This document shows, piece by piece, positions 7,368 through 14,727 of a stretch of DNA of 64,000 nt (position 1 is the stretch's first letter; each line of letters starts with the position of its first letter). The stretch comes from Streptomyces iranensis (GTDB taxonomy: Bacteria; Actinomycetota; Actinomycetes; Streptomycetales; Streptomycetaceae), in contig NZ_JAGGLR010000016.1 in NCBI RefSeq assembly GCF_017874715.1, positions 124,001-188,000 of the forward strand. Direction: 5' to 3'. The position numbers and the translations under genes are program-made. The notes under the pieces were generated by a model. It was not told the origin of the DNA. It did not search any database and saw only the letters and a program-made list of their open reading frames with translations.

Positions 7368-8582
7368 ATGGACTTCGCATTCGACGCCCGGACCGAAGAG
7401 CTCCGCGCCAAGCTGCTCGCCTTCATGGACGAGCACGTCCATCCCGCGGAGGCGGTCGCCGAGCGGCAGCGCGCCGCCCTCGACTCCCCCTGGCTGATCC
7501 CGCCGATCGTCGAGGAGCTCAAGGCCGAGGCCCGCCGCCAGGGCCTGTGGAACCTCTTCCTGCCCGACGCCGAGTACGGCGCGGGGCTGACCAATCTCCA
7601 GTACGCCCCGCTCGCGGAGATCACCGGCCGCAGCCCCCACCTGGCCCCCACCGCCCTGAACTGCGCCGCCCCCGACACCGGCAACATGGAGGTGCTCGCC
7701 CAGTTCGGCGACGAGCGGCAGCGCAAACAGTGGCTGGAGCCGCTCCTCGCGGGCGAGATCCGGTCGGCCTTCGCGATGACCGAGCCCGAGGTCGCCTCGT
7801 CCGACGCGACCAACATCGAGACCCGGATCGAGCGCGACGGCGACGACTACGTCATCACCGGCCGCAAGTGGTACATCTCCGGGGCCATGAACCCCGACTG
7901 CAAGATCTTCATCGTGATGGGCAAGACCGACCCGGAGGGCGCCGATGTGCGCCGCCAGCAGTCGATGGTGCTGGTGCCGCGCGACACCCCGGGTGTCGAG
8001 GTGCGGCGGGCGATGCGGGTGTACGGCTACGAGGACCACTACCACGGCGGCCACGCCGAGGTGGTCTTCGACCGGGCGCGGGTGCCGGTCGGCAACCTGA
8101 TCGGCGAGGAGGGCGGCGGCTTCGCCATCGCCCAGGCCCGCCTCGGCCCCGGCCGGATCCACCACTGCATGCGGCTGATCGGCATGGCCGAGCACGGTAT
8201 CGAGCTGATGTGCCGACGGGCCGTGGACCGTACGGCATTCGGCAAGGCGCTGGCCCAGCAGGGGCAGGTGCACGAGTGGATCGCGGACGCGCGGGTCGCG
8301 GTCGAACAGCTGCGGCTGCTGGTGCTGAAGACGGCCTGGCTGATGGACACGGTGGGCAACCGCGAGGCGCACACCGAGATCCAGGCCATCAAGATCGCGA
8401 CTCCGCGTACGGTGGTGGAGATCCTGGACCGGGCGGTGCAGTTGCATGGCGCGGGTGGGGTGAGCCAGGACTTTCCGCTGGCCGAGCTGTGGGCTGCCGC
8501 GCGTACGTTGCGGCTGGCCGATGGGCCGGACGAGGTGCATCAGCGGTCGCTGGCGCGGCGGGAGCTGAAGCGGTACGTGTAG
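7368..8582 (+). CDS. Acyl-CoA dehydrogenase family protein (LvaC/ACAD11-like)
   Basis: 404 residues, the standard acyl-CoA dehydrogenase length and three-domain order. The helical N-domain runs to about residue 120 and the FAD/substrate beta domain holds FAMTEPEVASSDATNIETRI and GRKWYISGAMNPDCKIFIVMG. The C-terminal helical domain includes RTAFGKALAQQGQVHEWIADARV and QLHGAGGVSQDFPLAELWA, where FAD and the partner subunit are contacted. It follows the kinase gene by 7 bp and so is co-translated in practice. Given the pair, its likely job is elimination from a phosphorylated hydroxyacyl-CoA rather than simple dehydrogenation, though the sequence alone does not prove this. Confidence 0.88.
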   Translation: MDFAFDARTEELRAKLLAFMDEHVHPAEAVAERQRAALDSPWLIPPIVEELKAEARRQGLWNLFLPDAEYGAGLTNLQYAPLAEITGRSPHLAPTALNCAAPDTGNMEVLAQFGDERQRKQWLEPLLAGEIRSAFAMTEPEVASSDATNIETRIERDGDDYVITGRKWYISGAMNPDCKIFIVMGKTDPEGADVRRQQSMVLVPRDTPGVEVRRAMRVYGYEDHYHGGHAEVVFDRARVPVGNLIGEEGGGFAIAQARLGPGRIHHCMRLIGMAEHGIELMCRRAVDRTAFGKALAQQGQVHEWIADARVAVEQLRLLVLKTAWLMDTVGNREAHTEIQAIKIATPRTVVEILDRAVQLHGAGGVSQDFPLAELWAAARTLRLADGPDEVHQRSLARRELKRYV

Positions 8583-8696
8583 CTGGGGCGGTACGCGTAG
8601 GGGCGGGGTGGGGGTTTGTTTCCCCGCCCCGCCCCTTCCCGCATCCGGGGGCTCCGCCCCCGGACCCCCGGTCCTCAATTGCCGGACGGGCTGGAT
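8583..8696. terminator. Terminator-like palindromic repeat (copy B of the dispersed family)
   Basis: Between converging genes lies CCCGCCCCGCCCCTTCCCG followed by the perfect hairpin CCGGGGGC-TCC-GCCCCCGG (8645-8663) and a TCCTCAATTGCCGGA half-arm. It likely terminates both the acyl-CoA dehydrogenase and the TetR transcripts. Confidence 0.7.
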
Positions 8697-9299
8697 TTAC
8701 GGCCGCAGCGCGCGCAGCAGGAGGTCGGCCAGGTGGTCGGCGACCTCCTGGGGGGCCCAGCGGCCACCGGGCCGGTACCAGGTGCCCAGGTGGTGGACGG
8801 AGCCGAAGTGGTAGTCCACCACCAGGTCCGCCGGGGTCCGGGAGCTGAACACCCCGGCCCGCTGCCCCTCCTCGATCAGCGCGCGGAACCGCTCGTGGTA
8901 GCGGCGCCGCTCGGCGCGCACCTGCTTGTGCTTCTCCGGGCTGAGTTGGTGCATCGACCGGAAGAAGATGGTCGCGTCGTCGAGGTTCTCGATGGTCGTC
9001 ACCACGACGTCGGCCGCCGCCTCCCGCAGCCGCGTCTCCACCGGCGCGTCGGCGCCCGCGAAGGCGTCCAGCCGCTCCTGCTGCAGCCGGAGCACCCGGC
9101 CGTAGATCTCATGGAGCAGATCGTCCTTGGAGCCGAAGTAGTGGTAGAGCGCGCCCTTGGTGACGCCCGCCGCCTCGACGATCTCCTGTACGGACGTCCG
9201 GTCGTAGCCCCGCTCCGCGAAGAGGCGGGTGGCAGCGGCCAGCAGCCGCTGTGGCACCGGCTGTCCGTCACCGTCCGTCGCTCTGGCCATGGTCGCCAC
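8697..9299 (-). CDS. TetR-family regulator of the adjacent acyl-CoA/hydroxyacid genes
   Basis: 200 residues from GTG 9299 (AGGA about 10 bp upstream; ATG at 9290 is an alternative). The N-terminal TetR domain is complete: RLLAAATRLFAERGYDRTSVQEIVEAAGVTKGALYHYFGSKDDLL in overview, with the helix-turn-helix at about residues 38-57. The C-terminal ligand domain (RSMHQLSPEKHKQVRAERRRYHERF) resembles fatty-acid and acyl-CoA responsive members such as KstR2. It is the last gene of the minus-strand SDR-ligase-TetR operon. I infer that it binds the ACCGACTGGT motif found upstream of both operons, with a CoA thioester as effector. Confidence 0.85.
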   Translation of the reverse strand: MATMARATDGDGQPVPQRLLAAATRLFAERGYDRTSVQEIVEAAGVTKGALYHYFGSKDDLLHEIYGRVLRLQQERLDAFAGADAPVETRLREAAADVVVTTIENLDDATIFFRSMHQLSPEKHKQVRAERRRYHERFRALIEEGQRAGVFSSRTPADLVVDYHFGSVHHLGTWYRPGGRWAPQEVADHLADLLLRALRP

Positions 9300-9320
9300 C
9301 CGTTCTCTTCCTCTTCTCTC

Positions 9321-10964
9321 TCATCCTCGCAGTTCCCGCCGGAGGATCTTGCCACTGGTCGTCTTCGGCAGCTCGGGCAGGATCTCCACCTCGCGGGGGT
9401 ACTTGTACGCGGCAAGCCGCTCCGCACAGTACGCGGACAGCTCGTCCGGTGTGACCTCGGCCCCTGATCGGAGGCTCACATACGCCTTCACCGTCTCGCC
9501 GCGGTACTCATCGGGTTTGCCGACGACGGCCGCCTCCCGCACGGCGGGGTGAGTGTAGAGCACGTCCTCGACCTCACGCGGCCACACCTTGAACCCCGAG
9601 GCGTTGATCATGTCCTTCTTGCGGTCGACCACGTACAGCCAGCCGCCCTCGTCCATGAAACCGATGTCGCCGGTGCGCAGTTCCCCGTCGGGGAGGGCGG
9701 CCGCGGTCGCCTCCGGGCGCCGCCAGTAGCCGGGCACCACCATCGGGCCGCGGACGACGATCTCGCCCTGTTCGCCGAACGGCACGTCCCGCCCCTCGTC
9801 GTCCGCGATGCGCACGACGGTGTCGGCGCCGGGGACGCCGACGGCGAGGGTGCCGGAGACCGGGTCGACGGGGGCGCGGAGACCGGGCGGAACGCTGGCG
9901 CAGGGCGCGGTGCACTCGGTGAGCCCGTAGCCGTTGTGCAGATACGGGCCGAAACCGGCCTGGAACCGCTCGACCAGCGCGGGCGGCAGCGGGGCGCCAC
10001 CGGAGGAGATGATGCGGAAGGACGAGAAGTGGTCGCGGGTGGCCCGGGGGTGGGCCATCAGCGCCATGAAGGCGGTGGAGGGGCCCACGGTGTAGAGGGG
10101 GCGGTGCTCGGCGAAGGCGTCGAGGACGACGCCGGTCTCGAAGCGGTAGGCGAGGGCCAGGGTGCCGGCTCCGGAGACGCATGCGCACAGCTGGCAGACC
10201 ATGCCGGTGATGTGGAACAGCGGGGCGAGCGCGAAGAGCGTCGAACCGGTGGGCAGCTCATGGAGGAGGTGCTGCCGGTCGGCGTTGTAGGAGATGTTGC
10301 CGTGGGTGTTGGTGGCGCCCTTGGGGGTGCCGCTGGTCCCGGAGGTGTAGCTGATCAGCGCGATGTCATCGGGGCTCGGGGCGGGGACGGACGGCGGGCG
10401 GGCCCCGGCGCGGGCGACGGCGAGGAGGTCCTCGGTGTCCTCGGGGACCGGGATGGGCTGGTCGCGCAGCACCCGCTCGTCGTCGCGGGTCTGGAGGTCG
10501 CGGGCGTCGGCGGTGAGGGCGATGCGCACCGGGGACGCGGCGGCCGTGTCGCGTATGTAGTCCTCCCAGCCGTGGCGGGAGCAGACCAGGGCGCTCACCT
10601 CGGCGTCGGCGAGGATGTGCGCGAGCTCGGCGCCCTTGTACATGGGGTTGACCGGGACGACCGTACCGCCCGCCTTCCACGCCCCCAGCAGCGCGAGCAC
10701 GAAGTGCGGGGTGTTCTGGAGCATGATCGCGACGCGGTCGCCGGGCCGGAGGCCGCGCTCGGCGAGATGGCCGGCTATGCCGTCGGAGAGCTCGTCGGCC
10801 TCCCGGTAGGTCAGCCGTCCGTCGAAGTAGGCGAGCGCCGGATGGTCGGGGTCGGTGCGCACGGCGTCCCGGAACGCGTGCAGCGGACTCGGCCGCGGGA
10901 CGATCGGCCGGCGCTGCTTCTCGTTGAGCTGAGCGAGCCATGGCTGGTCCTGGTACGTGGTCAT
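9321..10964 (-). CDS. AMP-forming acyl-CoA synthetase (LvaE-like)
   Basis: 547 residues, normal for a long/medium-chain fatty acid-CoA ligase. ANL-superfamily motifs are all present: the P-loop-like SYTSGTSGTPKGATNTHGN near residue 210, the YGLTECTAP segment near 345, the adenylate-binding ELRTGDIGFMDEGGWLYVVDRKKDMI near 430, and the catalytic lysine in the C-terminal PKTTSGKILRREL. It activates a carboxylic acid to its CoA thioester via acyl-AMP. Position between the SDR gene and its TetR suggests it provides the CoA ester that the kinase/dehydrogenase pair consumes. It cannot be told from sequence whether the acid is a hydroxyacid, keto-acid or fatty acid. Confidence 0.9.
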   Translation of the reverse strand: MTTYQDQPWLAQLNEKQRRPIVPRPSPLHAFRDAVRTDPDHPALAYFDGRLTYREADELSDGIAGHLAERGLRPGDRVAIMLQNTPHFVLALLGAWKAGGTVVPVNPMYKGAELAHILADAEVSALVCSRHGWEDYIRDTAAASPVRIALTADARDLQTRDDERVLRDQPIPVPEDTEDLLAVARAGARPPSVPAPSPDDIALISYTSGTSGTPKGATNTHGNISYNADRQHLLHELPTGSTLFALAPLFHITGMVCQLCACVSGAGTLALAYRFETGVVLDAFAEHRPLYTVGPSTAFMALMAHPRATRDHFSSFRIISSGGAPLPPALVERFQAGFGPYLHNGYGLTECTAPCASVPPGLRAPVDPVSGTLAVGVPGADTVVRIADDEGRDVPFGEQGEIVVRGPMVVPGYWRRPEATAAALPDGELRTGDIGFMDEGGWLYVVDRKKDMINASGFKVWPREVEDVLYTHPAVREAAVVGKPDEYRGETVKAYVSLRSGAEVTPDELSAYCAERLAAYKYPREVEILPELPKTTSGKILRRELRG

Positions 10965-11063
10965 GGGTGCGGCCCTGTCTCGACGGGGTGAGGGTGGTGG
11001 GGTGGGGAGGTTACGAAAGATACGGGAGCGACCGCGGGGTCAGCCCGAGGTCCCACCGCGGGG

Positions 11064-11846
11064 TCAGCCCGAGGTCCCGGACGCCGCCTCGAGCTCTTCG
11101 AACTTGCGCTGAAGCTTGTTGATGCCGCCCAGCCAGCGGTCGGTGTCACCGGCGCGGGAGGCGTAGTGGCGGGCCACCTCGGGGTGCGGAAGGATCAGGA
11201 AGCGCTCCTCGTCGATGCCCGCGAGGACGGCGTCGGCCACCTGCTCGGGCTCGATCGCGGTGGGCGCCAGCACCAGCTCCCCGGCGGTCCCGGAGGCGGT
11301 GAGCATGTCGGTGCGCACCCCCTGCGGGCAGACGGCGTGGACGCCGATGCCGCGGTGGCGGTAGGTGGCCGAGAGCCATTCGGCGAAGGCGAGCGCGGCG
11401 TGCTTGGAGACGGCGTACGGCGCCGAGCCGATCATGGTGAGGATCCCGGCGGCGGAGACGGTGGCCACGAAGCGGCCGTTGCCGCGCTCCAGCCACTCGG
11501 GCAGCAGTTCCCGGGCGGCCCGCACATGGGCCATCACATTGACGTCCCAGGACTGCTGCCACAGCGCCTCGTCGGCCTCGGGGCCGCCGTCGTGGCCGAC
11601 GCCCGCGTTGGCGCAGAAGATGTCGATGCCGCCGCCCAGCGCCTCGCGCGCCGCGGGTACGACGCCGGATGCGTCACCGGGGACGGGGATCCCGCCGATC
11701 TCCCCGGCGACGGAGGCGGCCTTGGCGGCGTCGAGGTCGTTGACCACGACCCGGGCGCCCTCGGCGGCGAAGCGCCGGGCGAGGGCGGCGCCGATGCCGC
11801 CGCCCGCTCCGGTGACCACTACACGCGCCCCACGCACGGTACCCAC
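11064..11846 (-). CDS. Short-chain dehydrogenase/reductase (SDR), LvaD-like position
   Basis: 260 residues, GTG start with GAGGAGC 9 bp upstream. Classical SDR features: the NAD(P)-binding VVTGAGGGIGAALA at residues 10-23, the NNAG-equivalent CANAGVGHDG near 90, the catalytic Ser near 140 (ATVSAAGILTM), and the YAVSKHA tetrad (Tyr and Lys) near 152. It is the first gene of the SDR-ligase-TetR operon; a TetR-type motif lies 90 bp upstream. A keto/hydroxy interconversion on the acid or its CoA ester is the natural role in this operon, comparable with LvaD of the levulinate pathway. Confidence 0.88.
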   Translation of the reverse strand: MGTVRGARVVVTGAGGGIGAALARRFAAEGARVVVNDLDAAKAASVAGEIGGIPVPGDASGVVPAAREALGGGIDIFCANAGVGHDGGPEADEALWQQSWDVNVMAHVRAARELLPEWLERGNGRFVATVSAAGILTMIGSAPYAVSKHAALAFAEWLSATYRHRGIGVHAVCPQGVRTDMLTASGTAGELVLAPTAIEPEQVADAVLAGIDEERFLILPHPEVARHYASRAGDTDRWLGGINKLQRKFEELEAASGTSG

Positions 11847-11935
11847 GATTCGCAGCTCCTCGGCTCGGCTCGGCTCGACTCGGATCGGCTTCCGCCGGGC
11901 TCGGCTGCTGCCCGGCCCGGCTTCCGTCCAGCGCA

Positions 11936-11952
11936 GACTAACCAGTCGGTAT
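11936..11952 (-). promoter_or_regulatory. TetR-type operator-like motif, site 2 of 3
   Basis: On the minus strand ATACCGACTGGTTAGTC, 90 bp before the SDR start. The first 12 bases are identical to sites 1 and 3. A run of TCGGC microsatellite-like repeats (about 11855-11925) separates it from the gene. Confidence 0.6.
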
Positions 11953-12021
11953 GTGGAAACGGAAGAGGCACATCTGCCACCCCACGCACGGCCGGGGGGT
12001 TACCCACGGACGGCGGGCGGG

Positions 12022-13062
12022 TTACCGGCCGGGGCGCTCCTTGCGCATCACGCTGCGCCACCGCGCGTTCTCCCCGGCGAGCGCGCTCCACAGCACGTTG
12101 AGCGGATGGCCGACGTCCTGCGCGGTGCGCTCCCCGGCCCGTACGAACACCCCGACCAGCACTTCCAGCTCCGGCCCCATGCCATCGGTCAGCTCCAGGG
12201 TGCGCAGCCCGGCCCCGGCCCGGATCCGCCCGTCGGCCACCGCGTCGCCGATGCCCTCGGTGACCAGCACACAGCCGCGCAGCACCCCCGAGGAGAGCAG
12301 CTCGAGACCGTACTGCACGGTGTCGATCTCGGCGGCGATGTGCAGCTCCTGGCGGTAGCGGGCGCCGAACCAGCCGCGCAGGAAGCCGGGTATGAGGCCG
12401 TCGGCCGAGACCGCGAGCGGCAGCCGGGGCAGCTCGCTCACCGGGACCGAGGGCCCGGCGAGCTCCCCGGCGTCGAGGTTGGTGACCAGGGACAGCCCGC
12501 TGCGCCGCCACTCCATCACCTGGAAGCCGTCGAGCCGGTCGTCGTGGCCCGCCGTGGTGAGCACGCTGCCGCAGACCAGATCGAGCTCCTTGGCGTCGAG
12601 CCGCTGGAGCAGATCCCGGGTGCGCACATGCTCGACCTTGAGCTCGACGCCCCGGCCGTCGAATTCCTCGGTGACCAGCTCCACGGCATTCAGCAGAAAG
12701 CCGAGGGTGTAACGGGTGGAGCCGACCACGAGCCGGCTGCCGAGCCGGCGGCGGCAGTCGTGCAGCCCCTCCCGCCAGTCCTCCAGGGTGCCGCGCGCGA
12801 GTCCGGCGAGCGACTCCCCGGTCGCGGTGAAGAGCACATTCTGGCTGCGTCCCCGTTTGACCACCAGCGGCTCTCCGCACAGTGCGCCGAAGTTCCGGTT
12901 CAGGGTGTCCAGTTGTTTCTGCACACTGGACTGCTCCCGCCCCAGCAGCCGGGCGGCGCCCAGCGCGGTGCCCGCCTCATGGACCGCGAGCAACGTCCTG
13001 AGCTGGTCCATCGTGGTGTCCAGCAGCGCCGTCGGGTACTGCCATCGATCCTTTAAGGGCAT
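12022..13062 (-). CDS. LysR-family transcriptional regulator
   Basis: 346 residues from ATG 13062 (GGAAGG 7 bp upstream); a frame-extended start at 13137 adds an uncharacteristic N-terminus. The helix-turn-helix lies at about residues 18-60 (MDQLRTLLAVHEAGTALGAARLLGREQSSVQKQLDTLN), although the recognition helix carries QSSVQKQL in place of the more common PAVSRQI. The effector domain (SRLVVGSTRYTLGFLLNAVELV, LDLVCGSVLTT) follows the LysR alpha/beta pattern. It is divergent from the gene at 13362 with a 299-bp spacer that contains the palindrome GGGAATTCCC (13183-13192), a possible site of control. No metabolite can be assigned. Confidence 0.82.
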   Translation of the reverse strand: MPLKDRWQYPTALLDTTMDQLRTLLAVHEAGTALGAARLLGREQSSVQKQLDTLNRNFGALCGEPLVVKRGRSQNVLFTATGESLAGLARGTLEDWREGLHDCRRRLGSRLVVGSTRYTLGFLLNAVELVTEEFDGRGVELKVEHVRTRDLLQRLDAKELDLVCGSVLTTAGHDDRLDGFQVMEWRRSGLSLVTNLDAGELAGPSVPVSELPRLPLAVSADGLIPGFLRGWFGARYRQELHIAAEIDTVQYGLELLSSGVLRGCVLVTEGIGDAVADGRIRAGAGLRTLELTDGMGPELEVLVGVFVRAGERTAQDVGHPLNVLWSALAGENARWRSVMRKERPGR

Positions 13063-13361
13063 TCCGGCCTTCCGCTCGAAGAGTATTCGGCACCCCAATG
13101 ACGTTTCCGTTCGCAGCATAGTGCAGCGCCTTGTCATGTACTGATCCCGAGAACAGCGGCGATATTCTTCCGATGGATATTCGGGAATTCCCTATCGCCG
13201 GATGGTGACGGAGCCCGGCATTCCACGTTCCGCCCGCCCCATTCCGGGTAAGTCGAACGGCTGGCCGATTGTCCGACGGCGACCGTACGCGTGTCGTATG
13301 GCCAGCCGTCGGGGCAGTTGGGACGATGCACGCACATCGGACCATCCGAGGGGAAAGAACG
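13063..13361. other. 299-bp divergent intergenic region with GGGAATTCCC palindrome
   Basis: It separates the LysR gene from the hydrolase-like gene. It is less GC-rich than its surroundings near 13130-13200 and contains the perfect 10-bp palindrome GGGAATTCCC at 13183-13192. No small gene was recognised. Confidence 0.45.
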
Positions 13362-14675
13362 ATGACGGGGATGAGCGTAAGGCCGTACTGGGAGCTGAGA
13401 TTCGACGCCTACGGGGACGTCGACACCCGGCAGCGGGACCGGCTGCTGGAACAGGCCGCTCAGCAGGAGCTCACCGATCTGGTGGTGTTCTCGCACGGCT
13501 GGAACAACACCCGGACGATGGCCACACGACTGTACGACCGCTTCTTCGCGCCCTTTCCAGGGCTGCTCGGCGAGGCGGGCCCGGCGCGGCTGGGCTATGT
13601 GGGAGTGGTGTGGCCGTCGATGCGGTTCGCCGACGAGTCGCTCGGGGGGTTACCCCGGGAACAGGCGCCCGGGGCGCCTCCGGGGCTCGACGCGGACACC
13701 CACCGGGCGCTGGATGTGGTCTTCCCGGGGCGGCAGCAGATCGTGGCGCGCCTCGCGGAGCTGCTGGCCGAGCGGCCGGAACGGCTGGCGGCGCTGGACG
13801 AGTTCGCGGTGCTGGTGCGCGGTCTGGTGCGGGTGCGCGGGATGTCCGGCGGCGCGGGGGACGCGGCGGACACGGAAGCGGAGCCGGACGAGGACGGCGT
13901 ACCGGCGATGTTCGGGGAGGACGTGACGGAGGTCTGCGAGCGGTTCGCCGCCGCGCTCACCGAGGCGCGCGGGAAGACCGACACGGAGGACCGCGCCCTC
14001 TTCGACAGCGGGCTCGGCGGGCTGTGGGACGGGGCGCACGAGCTGCTGCGCCAGGGGACGTACTACGTGATGAAGCGGCGGGCCGGCACGGTCGGACGCG
14101 AGGGCCTCGGGCCGGTGCTCGGCGACCTCGCGGCCCTCCGGCCCGCGCCGCGGCTCCATCTGGTCGGCCACAGCTTCGGCGGCCGGCTGGCGTCGTTCGC
14201 GCTGACCGGGCTGGAGGAGGGCGTCACCGTGGCGTCGGTGACCCTGCTCCAGGGGGCGTTCTCGCACTACGCCTTCGCCGAGCGGCTGCCGCACGCGGCC
14301 GACCGCGGCGGGGTGCTGCACGACGCCCCGCGCCGGGTCGGCGGGCCGGTGGTGTCCTGCCATTCACGCCATGACACGGCGCTCGGGCTGCTGTATCCGG
14401 TGGCGTCGCGGGTGTCCTGGGACGATGCCTCGCTGCTGCCGGACGACATCCGCTGGGGGGCGATCGGGTACGACGGCGTCCAGGCCGTGGCGGACTGCCC
14501 GCGGCTGGAGCTGGCCGAGGCGCTGGACGGTCCGTTCCCGGCCGGGGGCTGTGTGAGCGTCGATGTCTCGGAGGTGGTCCGGCACGGTGTGCCGCCGGCC
14601 GGGGCGCACAGCGACATCTGCCATGAGGAGCTGGCCCGGGTGGTGCTGCGCGCGGGCCGGATCGGAGCGGGGTAG
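13362..14675 (+). CDS. Alpha/beta-hydrolase-like protein with GHSFGG nucleophile elbow
   Basis: 437 residues from ATG 13362 (GAGGGG 8 bp upstream). DLVVFSHGWNN near residue 40 is the oxyanion-hole strand, and HLVGHSFGGRLASFAL near residue 270 is a canonical G-x-S-x-G nucleophile elbow. The candidate Asp/His of the triad are less clear (CHSRHDTALGLLYP near 340 and AHSDICHEEL near the end). A middle segment of about 150 residues is an insertion relative to small hydrolases and includes an acidic, low-complexity stretch. Homologues in Streptomyces are often labelled serine-threonine protein kinase, but no kinase motif is visible. Likely an esterase or lipase-like protein of unknown substrate. 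Confidence 0.65.
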   Translation: MTGMSVRPYWELRFDAYGDVDTRQRDRLLEQAAQQELTDLVVFSHGWNNTRTMATRLYDRFFAPFPGLLGEAGPARLGYVGVVWPSMRFADESLGGLPREQAPGAPPGLDADTHRALDVVFPGRQQIVARLAELLAERPERLAALDEFAVLVRGLVRVRGMSGGAGDAADTEAEPDEDGVPAMFGEDVTEVCERFAAALTEARGKTDTEDRALFDSGLGGLWDGAHELLRQGTYYVMKRRAGTVGREGLGPVLGDLAALRPAPRLHLVGHSFGGRLASFALTGLEEGVTVASVTLLQGAFSHYAFAERLPHAADRGGVLHDAPRRVGGPVVSCHSRHDTALGLLYPVASRVSWDDASLLPDDIRWGAIGYDGVQAVADCPRLELAEALDGPFPAGGCVSVDVSEVVRHGVPPAGAHSDICHEELARVVLRAGRIGAG

Positions 14676-14687
14676 CGGAGACCGGAG

Positions 14688-14716
14688 GCGGGGCCTCGCC
14701 GGGTGCGAGGCCCCGC
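14688..14716. terminator. Bidirectional terminator hairpin
   Basis: GCGGGGCCTCGC, 5-nt loop CGGGT, then the exact complement GCGAGGCCCCGC. It is placed 12 bp after one stop codon and 12 bp before the opposing one, so it can serve both genes. Confidence 0.85.
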
Positions 14717-14727
14717 CCCTCATGGCC

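Noticed and set aside
5663..7816. 717-codon minus-strand frame
   Set aside because: Antisense over the HxlR and kinase genes, with no recognisable protein.
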